A stretch of DNA of 29,937 nt from an uncultured Bdellovibrionales bacterium (GTDB taxonomy: Bacteria; Bdellovibrionota; Bdellovibrionia; Bdellovibrionales; JAMPXM01): contig CALBDW010000103.1 of NCBI GenBank assembly GCA_937927435.1, positions 1 through 29,937 of the forward strand. The letters are read 5' to 3'. Shown piece after piece: positions 7,753-15,461 of the stretch. The notes beneath the pieces are model-generated. The model was not told the origin of the DNA and did no database searches. It worked only from the letters and a program-made list of their open reading frames with translations. The position numbers and the translations under genes are program-made. Position 1 is the first letter of the stretch, and every line of letters starts with the position of its first letter.

Positions 7753-8532
7753 ATGGCAAACCGAACTCGGAAGAAAACGCCAGCCGCCAAGGCCGCGCCG
7801 AAAAAGGCTAACAAACCAGCTGCGGCCTCTGTTGACCTGCCACAACCTCTGACGCCGAAAGAAAAGAAAGTCCTGGAATTTCTCGAGATGTATATGCGTC
7901 AGCATGGCTACTCTCCGACTTACCAGGAGATCTGCCAGCACTTCGGTTTTGCCAGCTTCAACTCCGTGCAAAGGTACCTCAAGCAACTCGACAACAAAGG
8001 CTACATCCGCTTGCCTTGGTCAAACCAAAAGCGCGCGATCACTTTGCTGAAGCCTGCTTCGGCCTTGCAAGATGCTATTGAAGAATTGCAAGGTGAGGTT
8101 CGCTCCAATGTCACGCCGGCCATTGTCCCGAGCGAAAACTTCTCTCTCCCGTTGCTCGGACGCGTGGCTGCCGGCGCCCCCATCGAAGCTCTCGACCACG
8201 ATGAATACATCGATGTCCCCGCTTCATTGGTTCGTCACGCGGATCGCACATATGTCTTGCGCGTGCAAGGCCAGTCGATGATCGAAGACGGAATCCTCGA
8301 CGGCGATGTGATCCTCGTACAGAAGCAAGCTGTGGCTTCTAACGGCGATATCGTCGTCGCCACGATTGGGGACGAAGCGACCGTTAAAAGGTTTTATCTG
8401 CATCGGAACGCGAAAACGGACCAAACCATCGAACTTCGTCCGGCCAACTCTAGCATGTCTTCCATGTGGTACCGGCCGGATGAGGTTCAAATTCGAGGAG
8501 TCGTTGTCGGCCTGATACGCCGTTATATCTAA
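7753..8532 (+). CDS. lexA: LexA repressor with histone-H1-like N-terminal tail
   Basis: Repressor of the SOS response; RecA filaments trigger its self-cleavage and release the damage genes, here including the following imuA-imuB-dnaE2. Length 259 residues, longer than the usual 200-240. Residues 36-100 form the winged helix DNA-binding domain (LTPKEKKVLEFL, then PTYQEICQHFGFAS-FNSVQRYLKQLDNKGYI). The S24 protease domain has the Ala140-Gly141 scissile bond in LPLLGRVAAGAP, Ser175 in GQSMIEDGILDGDVI and Lys212 in ATVKRFY, so cleavage should work. Residues 2-26 are an added Lys/Ala/Pro-rich tail. The start is firm: AAAGGAG ends 8 bases before ATG 7753. Likely autoregulated through the repeats upstream. 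It could be the sole LexA or a cassette-specific second copy. Confidence 0.95.
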   Translation: MANRTRKKTPAAKAAPKKANKPAAASVDLPQPLTPKEKKVLEFLEMYMRQHGYSPTYQEICQHFGFASFNSVQRYLKQLDNKGYIRLPWSNQKRAITLLKPASALQDAIEELQGEVRSNVTPAIVPSENFSLPLLGRVAAGAPIEALDHDEYIDVPASLVRHADRTYVLRVQGQSMIEDGILDGDVILVQKQAVASNGDIVVATIGDEATVKRFYLHRNAKTDQTIELRPANSSMSSMWYRPDEVQIRGVVVGLIRRYI

Positions 8533-8536
8533 GCAA

Positions 8537-8563
8537 CTGAATCTCTAAAGAGTTCTCAGTTTT
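8537..8563 (+). terminator. Possible attenuator between lexA and imuA
   Basis: A loose hairpin, CTGA...CTC-TAAA-GAG...TCAG (8537-8559), ends in TTTT (8560-8563) right after the lexA stop. Weak stem; it would reduce rather than stop read-through into imuA. Confidence 0.25.
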
Positions 8564-8616
8564 GATTGAGATCGAGGCCGGGGCTTTCGCTCGCCCTGTC
8601 TCGGAAGGGGCTTGCT

Positions 8617-9396
8617 TTGTCTTCGCAAGATGAAAAAACAATCCAAGCGCTAAAAGTGAAGAAGTTGAAGGACTTCTTCGCCGCTCATCTTCGCGAAGCC
8701 CATCAGCTGAAAACGCCCGAGGGGCTTGCGACAGGGCTCGCCGCTCTCGACCGCTTTTTGCTTTGGGGAGGACTCCCTAAGGGGGCGCTCTCACTTTTCT
8801 GCGGCGCTCTCGGTTCCGGCCGCACGTCGCTCTGGCTCGAAGCAGCCGCGCGTGTGATCGCCAACGGCCGATGGGTCGCCTGGGTGAACGGCGCAGTTCC
8901 CCTCGCGCCCCTTTCTCTTTACCATAAAGGCGTTCAGCTCGACCGTTTTGTCAGCATCGAAAAACCGGAGGAACCGAAACAGATCTTTTGGCTTCTGCAA
9001 GAGTTGATGGCCTCCTCGCTTTTCGAGCTGATCGGCTGCGAACTCGACGGTTACCGCTTGCGCGAACACCAAGCACGCAAGCTGCAGGCGCAAGCCCGTG
9101 CGGCGCACGTTGCTCTGGTTTTCCTTTCTCAACAACCGGTACCGCGCGGTTCGCTCGCTTCGGTTTTCTCGCTCATTTTGAATTTCGAAGAAAAGAGGCT
9201 TCTTGTCGAACGGGCTCTGCACCGCCCGACACCCCACAGTTTCCCCAGGAGTATCCACTATGCGCGCTTCACCCTCCATACAGGAGATCGCATCATCCTT
9301 GGCTCGGACCTCGCCGGAAGAACACAAGCTGAACCTTCCCCGCACGGGGCGCAGCCTCTGCCTCCACCTTCAAGCGCTGCCGACAGCCGGATTTAA
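8617..9396 (+). CDS. imuA: ImuA (RecA/SulA-like mutasome protein)
   Basis: Accessory factor of damage-induced mutagenesis that works with ImuB and DnaE2. The product is about 259 residues with a RecA-like core: GLATGLAALDRFLLWGGLPKGALSLFCG leads into the nucleotide loop GALGSGRTS (residues 63-71), followed by RWVAWVNGAVPLAPLSLYHKGVQLDRFV, the region after the P-loop seen in ImuA proteins. The P-loop has Arg instead of the usual Lys, so ATP hydrolysis may be weak or absent. The C-terminus is Pro/Ser-rich and variable. TTG 8617 is preferred because AAGGGG lies six bases ahead; a TTG at 8566 would add 17 residues. It follows lexA by 84 bp and overlaps imuB by 137 bp, pointing to one operon. Confidence 0.9.
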   Translation: MSSQDEKTIQALKVKKLKDFFAAHLREAHQLKTPEGLATGLAALDRFLLWGGLPKGALSLFCGALGSGRTSLWLEAAARVIANGRWVAWVNGAVPLAPLSLYHKGVQLDRFVSIEKPEEPKQIFWLLQELMASSLFELIGCELDGYRLREHQARKLQAQARAAHVALVFLSQQPVPRGSLASVFSLILNFEEKRLLVERALHRPTPHSFPRSIHYARFTLHTGDRIILGSDLAGRTQAEPSPHGAQPLPPPSSAADSRI

Positions 9397-10777
9397 GCGC
9401 CGCCTTCCAAATTCGATACAAGTCGTGGCGGAAGCGTTTTTAAAATACTCGCCTCGCGTGTCAACCCGGCCCGCGCGCGATGGAAACGGTTTTCTCGTTT
9501 TCATCGACATCGCTTCGACGAGCCACTTGTTCGCGGGCGTTCAAAAAGGATCCGAACATCTCAATCGAGGAGAAGAAAACCTGATGAATTCCGCCGTCCG
9601 GCTCGCCCGAGACCTTGGGTTCAGTGCTCAGTGCGCCGTCGCCGACACGCCCGCAGGAGCCCAGGTCTTCGCCGCCGCACGTCCCGGAACCATCCTCCCG
9701 CCGGGGGAGGAGAGAGACCGGTTGAAAGAACTCTCCCTCCCCCTTCTCTTCCACCTCGAAGGTTTGCTGGCGTGGGAACGGATAGCGGCGATCGAGAGCA
9801 TCGTGACCTTTTTCATGATGTTGGGCTGCAAAACCATCGGTGACCTTTCGCGCTTCACGGTCGAAGCTCTCCAAGAGCGTTGGGGCGAAACAGGCGCGCT
9901 TTTATGGAAGCGCATCCATGCCAAAGACCGCCAAGTGATTTCGCCCCTGCTTCCCACGGAGCCTCTCGAAGATTACGTGCACTTGGATTTTCCGATTTCG
10001 CTCGCGTCTTTGCTGCTCCACCAAATCCAGAAATCAATGGCCTTTCTTTTTGCGCGCCTTCAAGGGCGGCGCCTGATCGCTCAGAGGCTGAGCTTAATTC
10101 TTCACTGCGAATACTCCCAAGCGCAGCACAAAATCGACATCGAGCCAGCCACGCCGAACCGCGACCGCTCTCTCTTTCTCACCTTGATTGAAAACCGCTT
10201 GCACAACCTGGATCTTGAAAATCCCATACGCGATTTCGAAATCCAAATCGTTCCATCTCCCGAAAAATCGCAACAGCTCGATTTTTTCGAACCGCGCGAG
10301 AGCGATCGTGAGAAGGCCGAAATTTTGATCAGCTTGCTGTCGCAAGCCAACCTCAAGCCCGGCTTTTACCGGATCGAGCCTTCGCTCCTTCCGGAGAAGG
10401 CGTGGTGTCTTTCAACCTTTCACGAACGCGACCGGGCGAATGATTTGCTCGAACCATCTCATGTCGAGTTTTTCCGCGGCAAAGACAACGATGCGACGCC
10501 GGCGGTTGCACCCACGCCGCACTACGGAGCGCATGTCATGCGTGCGCCGAGACCCACACGGATATTGTCCGTTCCGCAACCGCTTTCATTTGAAGAGCTC
10601 GAACGTTTGAAGATTCTTTCACGAAATCCCATCGAACGCCTTGAGAGCGGTTGGTGGGCACCGGGAGGAGCGACGAAGCGCGATTACTACTTCGCCGTTT
10701 CTCCCGAAGGCCAGTGCTTGTGGATCTTTCAAGACCCGAGTACGGAGGAGTATTTCCTCCACGGTTATTTCGATTGA
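9260..10777 (+). CDS. imuB: ImuB (inactive Y-family polymerase-like mutasome hub)
   Basis: Scaffold of the mutasome; known ImuB proteins lack polymerase activity and link ImuA and DnaE2 to the sliding clamp. 505 residues from ATG 9260, which has AGGAG eight bases upstream. Family features: RSLCLHLQALPTAGFKR where active Y-family enzymes have the first metal-binding Asp (absent here), FLVFIDIASTSHLFAG, ARDLGFSAQCAVADTPAGAQVFA, a helix-hairpin region LGCKTIGDLSRFTVEALQERWGETGALLWKR, PLLPTEPLEDYVHLDFPI, and the characteristic end ERLESGWWAPGGATKRDYYFAVS...LWIFQD...FLHGYFD. A clamp-binding-like QQLDFF lies in the C-terminal third (near nt 10272-10290). The 137-bp overlap with imuA is longer than usual. 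Confidence 0.93.
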   Translation: MRASPSIQEIASSLARTSPEEHKLNLPRTGRSLCLHLQALPTAGFKRRLPNSIQVVAEAFLKYSPRVSTRPARDGNGFLVFIDIASTSHLFAGVQKGSEHLNRGEENLMNSAVRLARDLGFSAQCAVADTPAGAQVFAAARPGTILPPGEERDRLKELSLPLLFHLEGLLAWERIAAIESIVTFFMMLGCKTIGDLSRFTVEALQERWGETGALLWKRIHAKDRQVISPLLPTEPLEDYVHLDFPISLASLLLHQIQKSMAFLFARLQGRRLIAQRLSLILHCEYSQAQHKIDIEPATPNRDRSLFLTLIENRLHNLDLENPIRDFEIQIVPSPEKSQQLDFFEPRESDREKAEILISLLSQANLKPGFYRIEPSLLPEKAWCLSTFHERDRANDLLEPSHVEFFRGKDNDATPAVAPTPHYGAHVMRAPRPTRILSVPQPLSFEELERLKILSRNPIERLESGWWAPGGATKRDYYFAVSPEGQCLWIFQDPSTEEYFLHGYFD

Positions 10778-10820
10778 GCAAAGAGGGTGAGACAAGAAGA
10801 CTTCCCTCTGTTGTTCGCGT

Positions 10821-10865
10821 GAGCCGGGCCGGTTTCCGAACCTCCGCCGGAAACCGGCCCGGCTC
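10821..10865 (+). repeat. Perfect 18-bp inverted repeat between imuB and dnaE2
   Basis: GAGCCGGGCCGGTTTCCG (10821-10838) pairs perfectly with its complement at 10848-10865 across a 9-base loop (10839-10847); a T.G and a G-C pair extend it outward. Very GC-rich, so the RNA hairpin would be extremely stable. No T-run follows, so it is not a standard intrinsic terminator. Two smaller stems precede it: GGAGGA/TCCTCC (10744-10760, in the end of imuB) and AGAGGG/CCCTCT (10782-10809). Likely a processing, stabilising or partial-termination element inside the operon. Confidence 0.75.
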
Positions 10866-10888
10866 GCACCTTAAGGAAAGGACGAAAC

Positions 10889-11029
10889 ATGAGACAGCAT
10901 GGACGCACTCGTGCCGGACGCCTCTCAAGGGAGGATTATGAAGCATCGCAAGAGCTTATCATTGCCTGCCTTTCCTTCGCTCTCCTCCTCTGCGCGCTCA
11001 TCGCCGACGTCGTGTTCCGCACCCAGTGA
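10889..11029 (+). CDS. Putative 46-residue single-pass membrane peptide overlapping the start of dnaE2
   Basis: A short ORF, ATG 10889 to TGA 11027-11029, with a strong ribosome site (AAGGAAAGGA, 10873-10882, six bases ahead of the ATG). The peptide has a basic/polar start (RQHGRTRAGRLSREDYEASQ) and a clear hydrophobic helix at residues 23-43 (LIIACLSFALLLCALIADVVF) with a short RTQ tail: a typical small inner-membrane protein. Its last 92 bases share sequence with the first 30 codons of dnaE2 in another frame; those dnaE2 codons give a low-complexity Ser/Pro run, as if the small frame were the constrained one. It also contains the dnaE2 ribosome site, so the two may be translationally coupled. 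Function unknown; chance cannot be excluded. Confidence 0.45.
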   Translation: MRQHGRTRAGRLSREDYEASQELIIACLSFALLLCALIADVVFRTQ

Positions 11030-14000
11030 GCCGCTTCCGTTCGTCGAGCTTTTGGCGCGCTCGAACTTCTCGTTCTTGCAAGGGGCCTCGCACCCCGAAG
11101 AACTCGTTTTGCGCGCGAAAGTCTTGGGCCTTAACGGAATCGCGATTTGCGATGTCAACGGACTTTACGGCATCGTGCGCGGTTACCAGGCGGCCGAGAA
11201 ACCTTCGCTTTTCGATGCCGAGCAACTCGCGTTCAGTAACGCCGACGGCATCCCTAAAAGACCGTTCCGCTACCTTTGCGGAGCGGAACTCACTCCTTAC
11301 GATTCTTCGCCCATTGCACTTTTGCCGATGAACAAGGACGGCTATTCACGGCTCTGCCACTTGATCGCGAAGGCCAAGCGTCCGGCGCCCAAAGGCCACA
11401 TCTCCATCCGCCTTCAAGATATTCTGGATGCGAACGAAGACCTGTTGGCTTTCCCCTTACCGCCTTGGGAAGAGTCTCAGCTCAAACGTCTGCAGGAAGC
11501 TTTTCAAGACCGGATCTATCTCCCGGTTTGCAAGGATCTCACGTGGGAATCCGTGCGCCTTTACAAACAGGTTCTTGAGATCGAGCGCTCCTTGGGGATC
11601 TCTCTTTTCGCGACGGCCCGTCCTCTCTTTCACGATCCGTCGCGCAAGCCATTGCACGACGTGCTCACATGCATTCTCCACAAAACGACGCTCGATGAAG
11701 CGGCCACGCGGCTCACACCCAATCGCGAACGGTATCTCAAAGGGCCCGACGAAATGTTGCACCTCTTTCGCGAGCGGCCCGATCTCGTCTCGCGCACTCT
11801 GGAGATCGCGTCGCGGGTGGAGTTTTCTCTTTCCGAACTCCGCTATCGGTATCCGCGCGAATATCTCCCGCCCGGAAAAACCGCGAGCGAATTCCTGCGC
11901 GAACTGGTCGAGAAAGGCGTCGCTTGGCGCTACGCCGGAGAAACCGACTCGGACTTCATGGCCAAAGTGAGAAGGCAGGTCGAAAAGGAACTTGCGCTCA
12001 TTCAGGAGCTCGAATACGAAGACTATTTCCTCACGCTTTGGGACATCTGCCAGTTCGCCAGCCAGCGCGGCATCCTGCACCAGGGCCGAGGCTCCGCCGC
12101 GAATTCCGTCGTTTGCTTCACCTTGGGGCTCACGAGCGTTGATCCCATCCGCTTGGGGCTTCTCTTCGAACGCTTCATCTCGCGGGAACGCGGCGAACCT
12201 CCGGATATCGATATCGACTTCGAGCACGAGCGCCGTGAAGAAGTGATCCAGTACATTTACAGCAAGTACGGCGAGCGGCACGCCGCCATGGTGTGCACGG
12301 TGATCACGTACCGTTCGCGCATGGCCATCCGGGAAACCGCGAAGGTCATGGGCATCTCGCTTCCGCAGATCGACGCCCTCGTGAAGTTCATGGGACGCGA
12401 AGGAATTTCCCGCCTTGTGGATATGGCCGTGGAAAAAGGGATTGAAATGCCGACTTCGCGTCGATCCCGGGATTCGGAGTACGATCCGGATTCACGCATG
12501 CCTATTCCGGAGCGTCCGCCGCAAACGTCTTCAACCGAACTTGCCACGGTCGATCTTTCACAATTCGGACTCGACACCGATCGTTTTCAAAAGCTCCTCA
12601 ACATCGCACTTGAGCTGCAAGGATTCCCCCGGCACCTCGGCATTCACACGGGCGGTTTCGTGATCTCGCACGAGCCGGTGATCGATATTGTTCCGGTCGA
12701 GTCTGCGTCCATGACGGATCGTTACGTCATCCAGTGGAACAAGGACGACATCAACGCGCTCGGCCTCATGAAGGTCGACGTTCTTTCGCTCGGCATGCTC
12801 TCAGCCTTGAAGAAATCCCTGCAGCTTTTGCACGAGCACAAAGGCATCGATTGGAATCTGGCGCAGATCCCGCAGGACGACCGCCCCACTTACGAGATGA
12901 TTCAAAAAGCTGACACGGTGGGAGTCTTTCAAATCGAATCGCGCGCGCAGATGTCGTTGCTTCCGCGTCTTAAACCCGAGCGTTTTTACGACCTCGTCAT
13001 CTCAGTCGCGATCGTGCGTCCGGGCCCCATTCAAGGCGGCATGGTTCACCCGTATCTCAAACGCCGCGCGGGCCGCGAAAAAGTCACTTACGCGCATCCG
13101 GACCTGGAGCCGATTCTCAAAAAAACTCTCGGCATTCCGCTCTTTCAGGAGCAAATCATGCAAATCGCCGTCACGGTCGCCGGCTTCACTCCCGGAGAAG
13201 CCGATGAACTCAGGCGCGTAATTTCGTCTGCCTGGAAGAAAAAAGTCGTCATGGAAGGCCTGCGCCAGCGCGTGATCAACGGTATTCTTGCCCACGCGCG
13301 CGACTCGAAAGTTCCCAACCACCTCTCGCGCGAATACGCTGAGCAAATCTACCGCACGATCGAAGGTTTCGCGTCTTACGGATTTCCCGAAAGCCACGCG
13401 GCGAGCTTCGCCCTTCTCACCTACGCCAGTTGCTATCTCAAGTGTCACCATCCGGACGTTTTCGTTTGCGCACTTCTCAACAGCCAGCCGATGGGCTTTT
13501 ATTCCCCCCGGCAACTTGTCGCCGATGCGCAAAGGCATGGCGTGGTCTTTCACGAACTCGACGTTCAAAACTCCGAATGGGACTACAAACTCGAACACGG
13601 AAACAGCGGCTTACATGTCGTTCGCGTCGGCTTCCGTTCTATTCACGGCTTGCGGAAAGAGCACGCCCGCCGGATCGTGGACGAACGCCAAAGAGGCGGA
13701 CCGTTTCAAAGCTTAAACGACTTCATCATGCGCACGCGTCTTCCTCGCCCGGCGACGCTACGGCTTGCGGCCGCCGGCGCCTTCGAATCGTTCGGGTTGA
13801 ACGCCCGTCAAGCACTCTGGCGTCTGCAAGGGATGAGCTTCGATCCACAAAGTCTTTTCTTCGGTTCCACTCTCGGTCTTGATCCCGAACGGGACGAAAA
13901 AGAAGCGGCCCTCATTCCGGAAGAAAGCTCCTGGGAGGAAATCACTCGTGAATACGAAACCAAAGGCTTTTCGGTCGACAAACATCCGCTTTCGGTTTTG

Positions 14001-14315
14001 CGCCCCGAACTTCGGCGCTCCGGTCGGCGTTACACCACGGCCGCGGGGCTCAAATCCCTCCGCGATAAGACGCCCGTGCGCGTCGCCGGTCTCAAAAGCC
14101 TCATACAAAAACCGCCGACAGCAAAAGGCATGTGCTTTGTAAGTATCGAAGACGAAACCGGTCTGATGAATCTCGTGCTCACGCCCGATCTTTATCAAAA
14201 GTTCCGCTCGCCCCTCCTCTATTCCCTGCTCTTGGACGTCGAGGGGTACTTGGAATTCCGGGACGGAGTCCGAAATATCCGTGTGAGACACCTGAAACCT
14301 TTAACCCTTCCCTAG
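10938..14315 (+). CDS. dnaE2: Error-prone DNA polymerase DnaE2 (ImuC)
   Basis: C-family polymerase that carries out translesion synthesis in the ImuA-ImuB-DnaE2 mutasome. 1125 residues. Order: a Ser/Pro-rich start (about 30 residues, atypical), the PHP domain from FVELLARSNFSFLQGASHPEELV, palm with GRGSAANSVVCFTLGLT and the catalytic acidic motif PDIDIDFEHERREEV (Asp423, Asp425), the third acidic residue in MKVDVLSLGML (Asp614), FPRHLGIHTGGFVIS, RPGPIQGGMVHPYLKRR, FQEQIMQIAVTVAGFTPGEADELRR, YGFPESHAASFALLTYAS, a helix-hairpin region, and an OB fold (VRVAGLKSLIQKPPTAKGMCFVSIEDETG). ATG 10938 follows AAGGGAGG by three bases; ATG 10899 is an alternative giving 13 more residues. All polymerase motifs are intact. 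It is separated from imuB by 160 bp of structured DNA. Confidence 0.95.
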   Translation: MKHRKSLSLPAFPSLSSSARSSPTSCSAPSEPLPFVELLARSNFSFLQGASHPEELVLRAKVLGLNGIAICDVNGLYGIVRGYQAAEKPSLFDAEQLAFSNADGIPKRPFRYLCGAELTPYDSSPIALLPMNKDGYSRLCHLIAKAKRPAPKGHISIRLQDILDANEDLLAFPLPPWEESQLKRLQEAFQDRIYLPVCKDLTWESVRLYKQVLEIERSLGISLFATARPLFHDPSRKPLHDVLTCILHKTTLDEAATRLTPNRERYLKGPDEMLHLFRERPDLVSRTLEIASRVEFSLSELRYRYPREYLPPGKTASEFLRELVEKGVAWRYAGETDSDFMAKVRRQVEKELALIQELEYEDYFLTLWDICQFASQRGILHQGRGSAANSVVCFTLGLTSVDPIRLGLLFERFISRERGEPPDIDIDFEHERREEVIQYIYSKYGERHAAMVCTVITYRSRMAIRETAKVMGISLPQIDALVKFMGREGISRLVDMAVEKGIEMPTSRRSRDSEYDPDSRMPIPERPPQTSSTELATVDLSQFGLDTDRFQKLLNIALELQGFPRHLGIHTGGFVISHEPVIDIVPVESASMTDRYVIQWNKDDINALGLMKVDVLSLGMLSALKKSLQLLHEHKGIDWNLAQIPQDDRPTYEMIQKADTVGVFQIESRAQMSLLPRLKPERFYDLVISVAIVRPGPIQGGMVHPYLKRRAGREKVTYAHPDLEPILKKTLGIPLFQEQIMQIAVTVAGFTPGEADELRRVISSAWKKKVVMEGLRQRVINGILAHARDSKVPNHLSREYAEQIYRTIEGFASYGFPESHAASFALLTYASCYLKCHHPDVFVCALLNSQPMGFYSPRQLVADAQRHGVVFHELDVQNSEWDYKLEHGNSGLHVVRVGFRSIHGLRKEHARRIVDERQRGGPFQSLNDFIMRTRLPRPATLRLAAAGAFESFGLNARQALWRLQGMSFDPQSLFFGSTLGLDPERDEKEAALIPEESSWEEITREYETKGFSVDKHPLSVLRPELRRSGRRYTTAAGLKSLRDKTPVRVAGLKSLIQKPPTAKGMCFVSIEDETGLMNLVLTPDLYQKFRSPLLYSLLLDVEGYLEFRDGVRNIRVRHLKPLTLP

Positions 14316-14356
14316 CCCCTCAGACGTCATGACCTGGACCTCTGTCGAAAACCATG

Positions 14357-14399
14357 GAGCCGCTACCGACGCATTGCACACATCCGAGATCGGCGGCTC
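14357..14399 (+). terminator. Bulged hairpin downstream of dnaE2
   Basis: GAGCCG (14357-14362) pairs with CGGCTC (14394-14399), and inside it CCGA (14366-14369) with TCGG (14390-14393), leaving a CTA bulge and a 20-base loop. It lies 42 bases after the dnaE2 stop and before the next promoter. No T-run, so termination is an inference. Confidence 0.35.
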
Positions 14400-14412
14400 A
14401 CCACAGGTTCAG

Positions 14413-14441
14413 TTGAGTTTCTCTAAACGCTGATCAATAAT
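14413..14441 (+). promoter_or_regulatory. Sigma-70-type promoter for the CDF transporter operon
   Basis: TTGAGT (14413-14418) and AATAAT (14436-14441) at the ideal 17-base spacing; the -10 matches five of six consensus bases. Start expected near 14448, followed at once by AAGGA (14451-14455) and ATG 14460. Marks a separate transcription unit from the SOS cassette. Confidence 0.55.
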
Positions 14442-14459
14442 GGTGCGTACAAGGAACAC

Positions 14460-15461
14460 ATGAACACTCGAACTGACAATTCACTTCCGCCGGTACTCGC
14501 CGCGATCATCGGCAACGCAACCGTTTCCGCAGCAAAATTCATCGGCTGGGCCATCAGCTTCAGCCCGTCCATGCTAGCCGAGGCGATTCACTCGCTCGCA
14601 GACACGATCAACCAAATTCTGCTTCTCATCGGGATTCGGCATGGTTCCGGCAAGCCGACACCGATGTATCCGTTCGGAAAAGGCCGAGCCCGTTACATCT
14701 GGAACCTCGTTTCGGCCCTCGGCATTTTCTTCGTCGGTTTCGGCTTCACCACCTATCACGGCATCATGTCGTTGATCGAACCGAAGCATGATCCGATCGA
14801 CCAAACATGGATTCCACTCGTCATTCTCGCGATTTCCTTCGTGATCGAATCCTACACTCTCTGGGTCGCGATCGGCGCCGTGAACAAAGCAAAGGGAGAG
14901 AAATCTCTGTGGGAATATATCCGCACCGGAGACGATCCCACCGCGGTGGCCGTCCTCCTCGAAGATTCCATCGCTCTTCTCGGTGTCTCGACGGCCTTGA
15001 TCGGTCTTTATCTTTCGCGCCTCACCAACAGCCCGTTACCGGACGCGATCGCTTCGATTGTCATCGGTTGCCTTCTCGGTGTGATGGCCATCATGCTAGC
15101 TGTCTCCAATGGCCGCATCTTGATGGGGGTTTCCGCGGGCGCCGACGAAGAAGCCGAAATCCGGGAATTCCTGGAATCCTATCCGACCGTGGAACGCGTC
15201 ACCAGCCTCAAGACCGCAGTGATGGCGCCAGGCGTTCTTCGTCTTGCTGTGGAAGTAGAATTCCACGGCGGCATTCTCATCAATCGCCAACAAATTGAAC
15301 GCGACGCCGAACGGATCCGCGAAGGTGAAGATCCGACATACATCCTTTTTGAAACCGCCGAACGCATGGTCCGTACCGTGGGACGCGAGATCAACAGGCT
15401 GGAGAGCGATCTCATCAAGCGCTTCCCGCAAATCCACATGATCGATCTTGAAGTGAATTAA
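14460..15461 (+). CDS. Cation diffusion facilitator family transporter (ZnT9-like branch)
   Basis: Inner-membrane antiporter expected to move a divalent metal such as Zn2+ out of the cytoplasm. 333 residues with about six membrane segments followed by a cytoplasmic domain. The second segment carries the metal site H44SLAD48 (AEAIHSLADTINQ); a later one has LLEDSIALLG (Glu168-Asp169) in place of the HxxxD of most CDF proteins, as in the SLC30A9/ZnT9-type group. The YPFGKGRARYIWNLVSALGIFFVG block is also typical of that group. The C-terminal part (about 220-333) has the strand-rich RVTSLKTAVMAPGVLRLAVEVEF, comparable to the CDF cytoplasmic domain, and ends in a predicted helical segment. Its stop overlaps the next start by one base (TAATG), so translation is coupled to the permease. 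Confidence 0.9.
   Translation: MNTRTDNSLPPVLAAIIGNATVSAAKFIGWAISFSPSMLAEAIHSLADTINQILLLIGIRHGSGKPTPMYPFGKGRARYIWNLVSALGIFFVGFGFTTYHGIMSLIEPKHDPIDQTWIPLVILAISFVIESYTLWVAIGAVNKAKGEKSLWEYIRTGDDPTAVAVLLEDSIALLGVSTALIGLYLSRLTNSPLPDAIASIVIGCLLGVMAIMLAVSNGRILMGVSAGADEEAEIREFLESYPTVERVTSLKTAVMAPGVLRLAVEVEFHGGILINRQQIERDAERIREGEDPTYILFETAERMVRTVGREINRLESDLIKRFPQIHMIDLEVN

Noticed and set aside
10899..10937. Upstream ATG 10899 as the dnaE2 start
   Set aside because: The ATG at 10938 has its own AAGGGAGG site, and the added residues are not family-like; the good upstream ribosome site serves the 10889 frame better.
11457..12281. 274-codon open frame on the minus strand within dnaE2
   Set aside because: Antisense shadow of conserved polymerase motifs; no ribosome site or recognisable domain.
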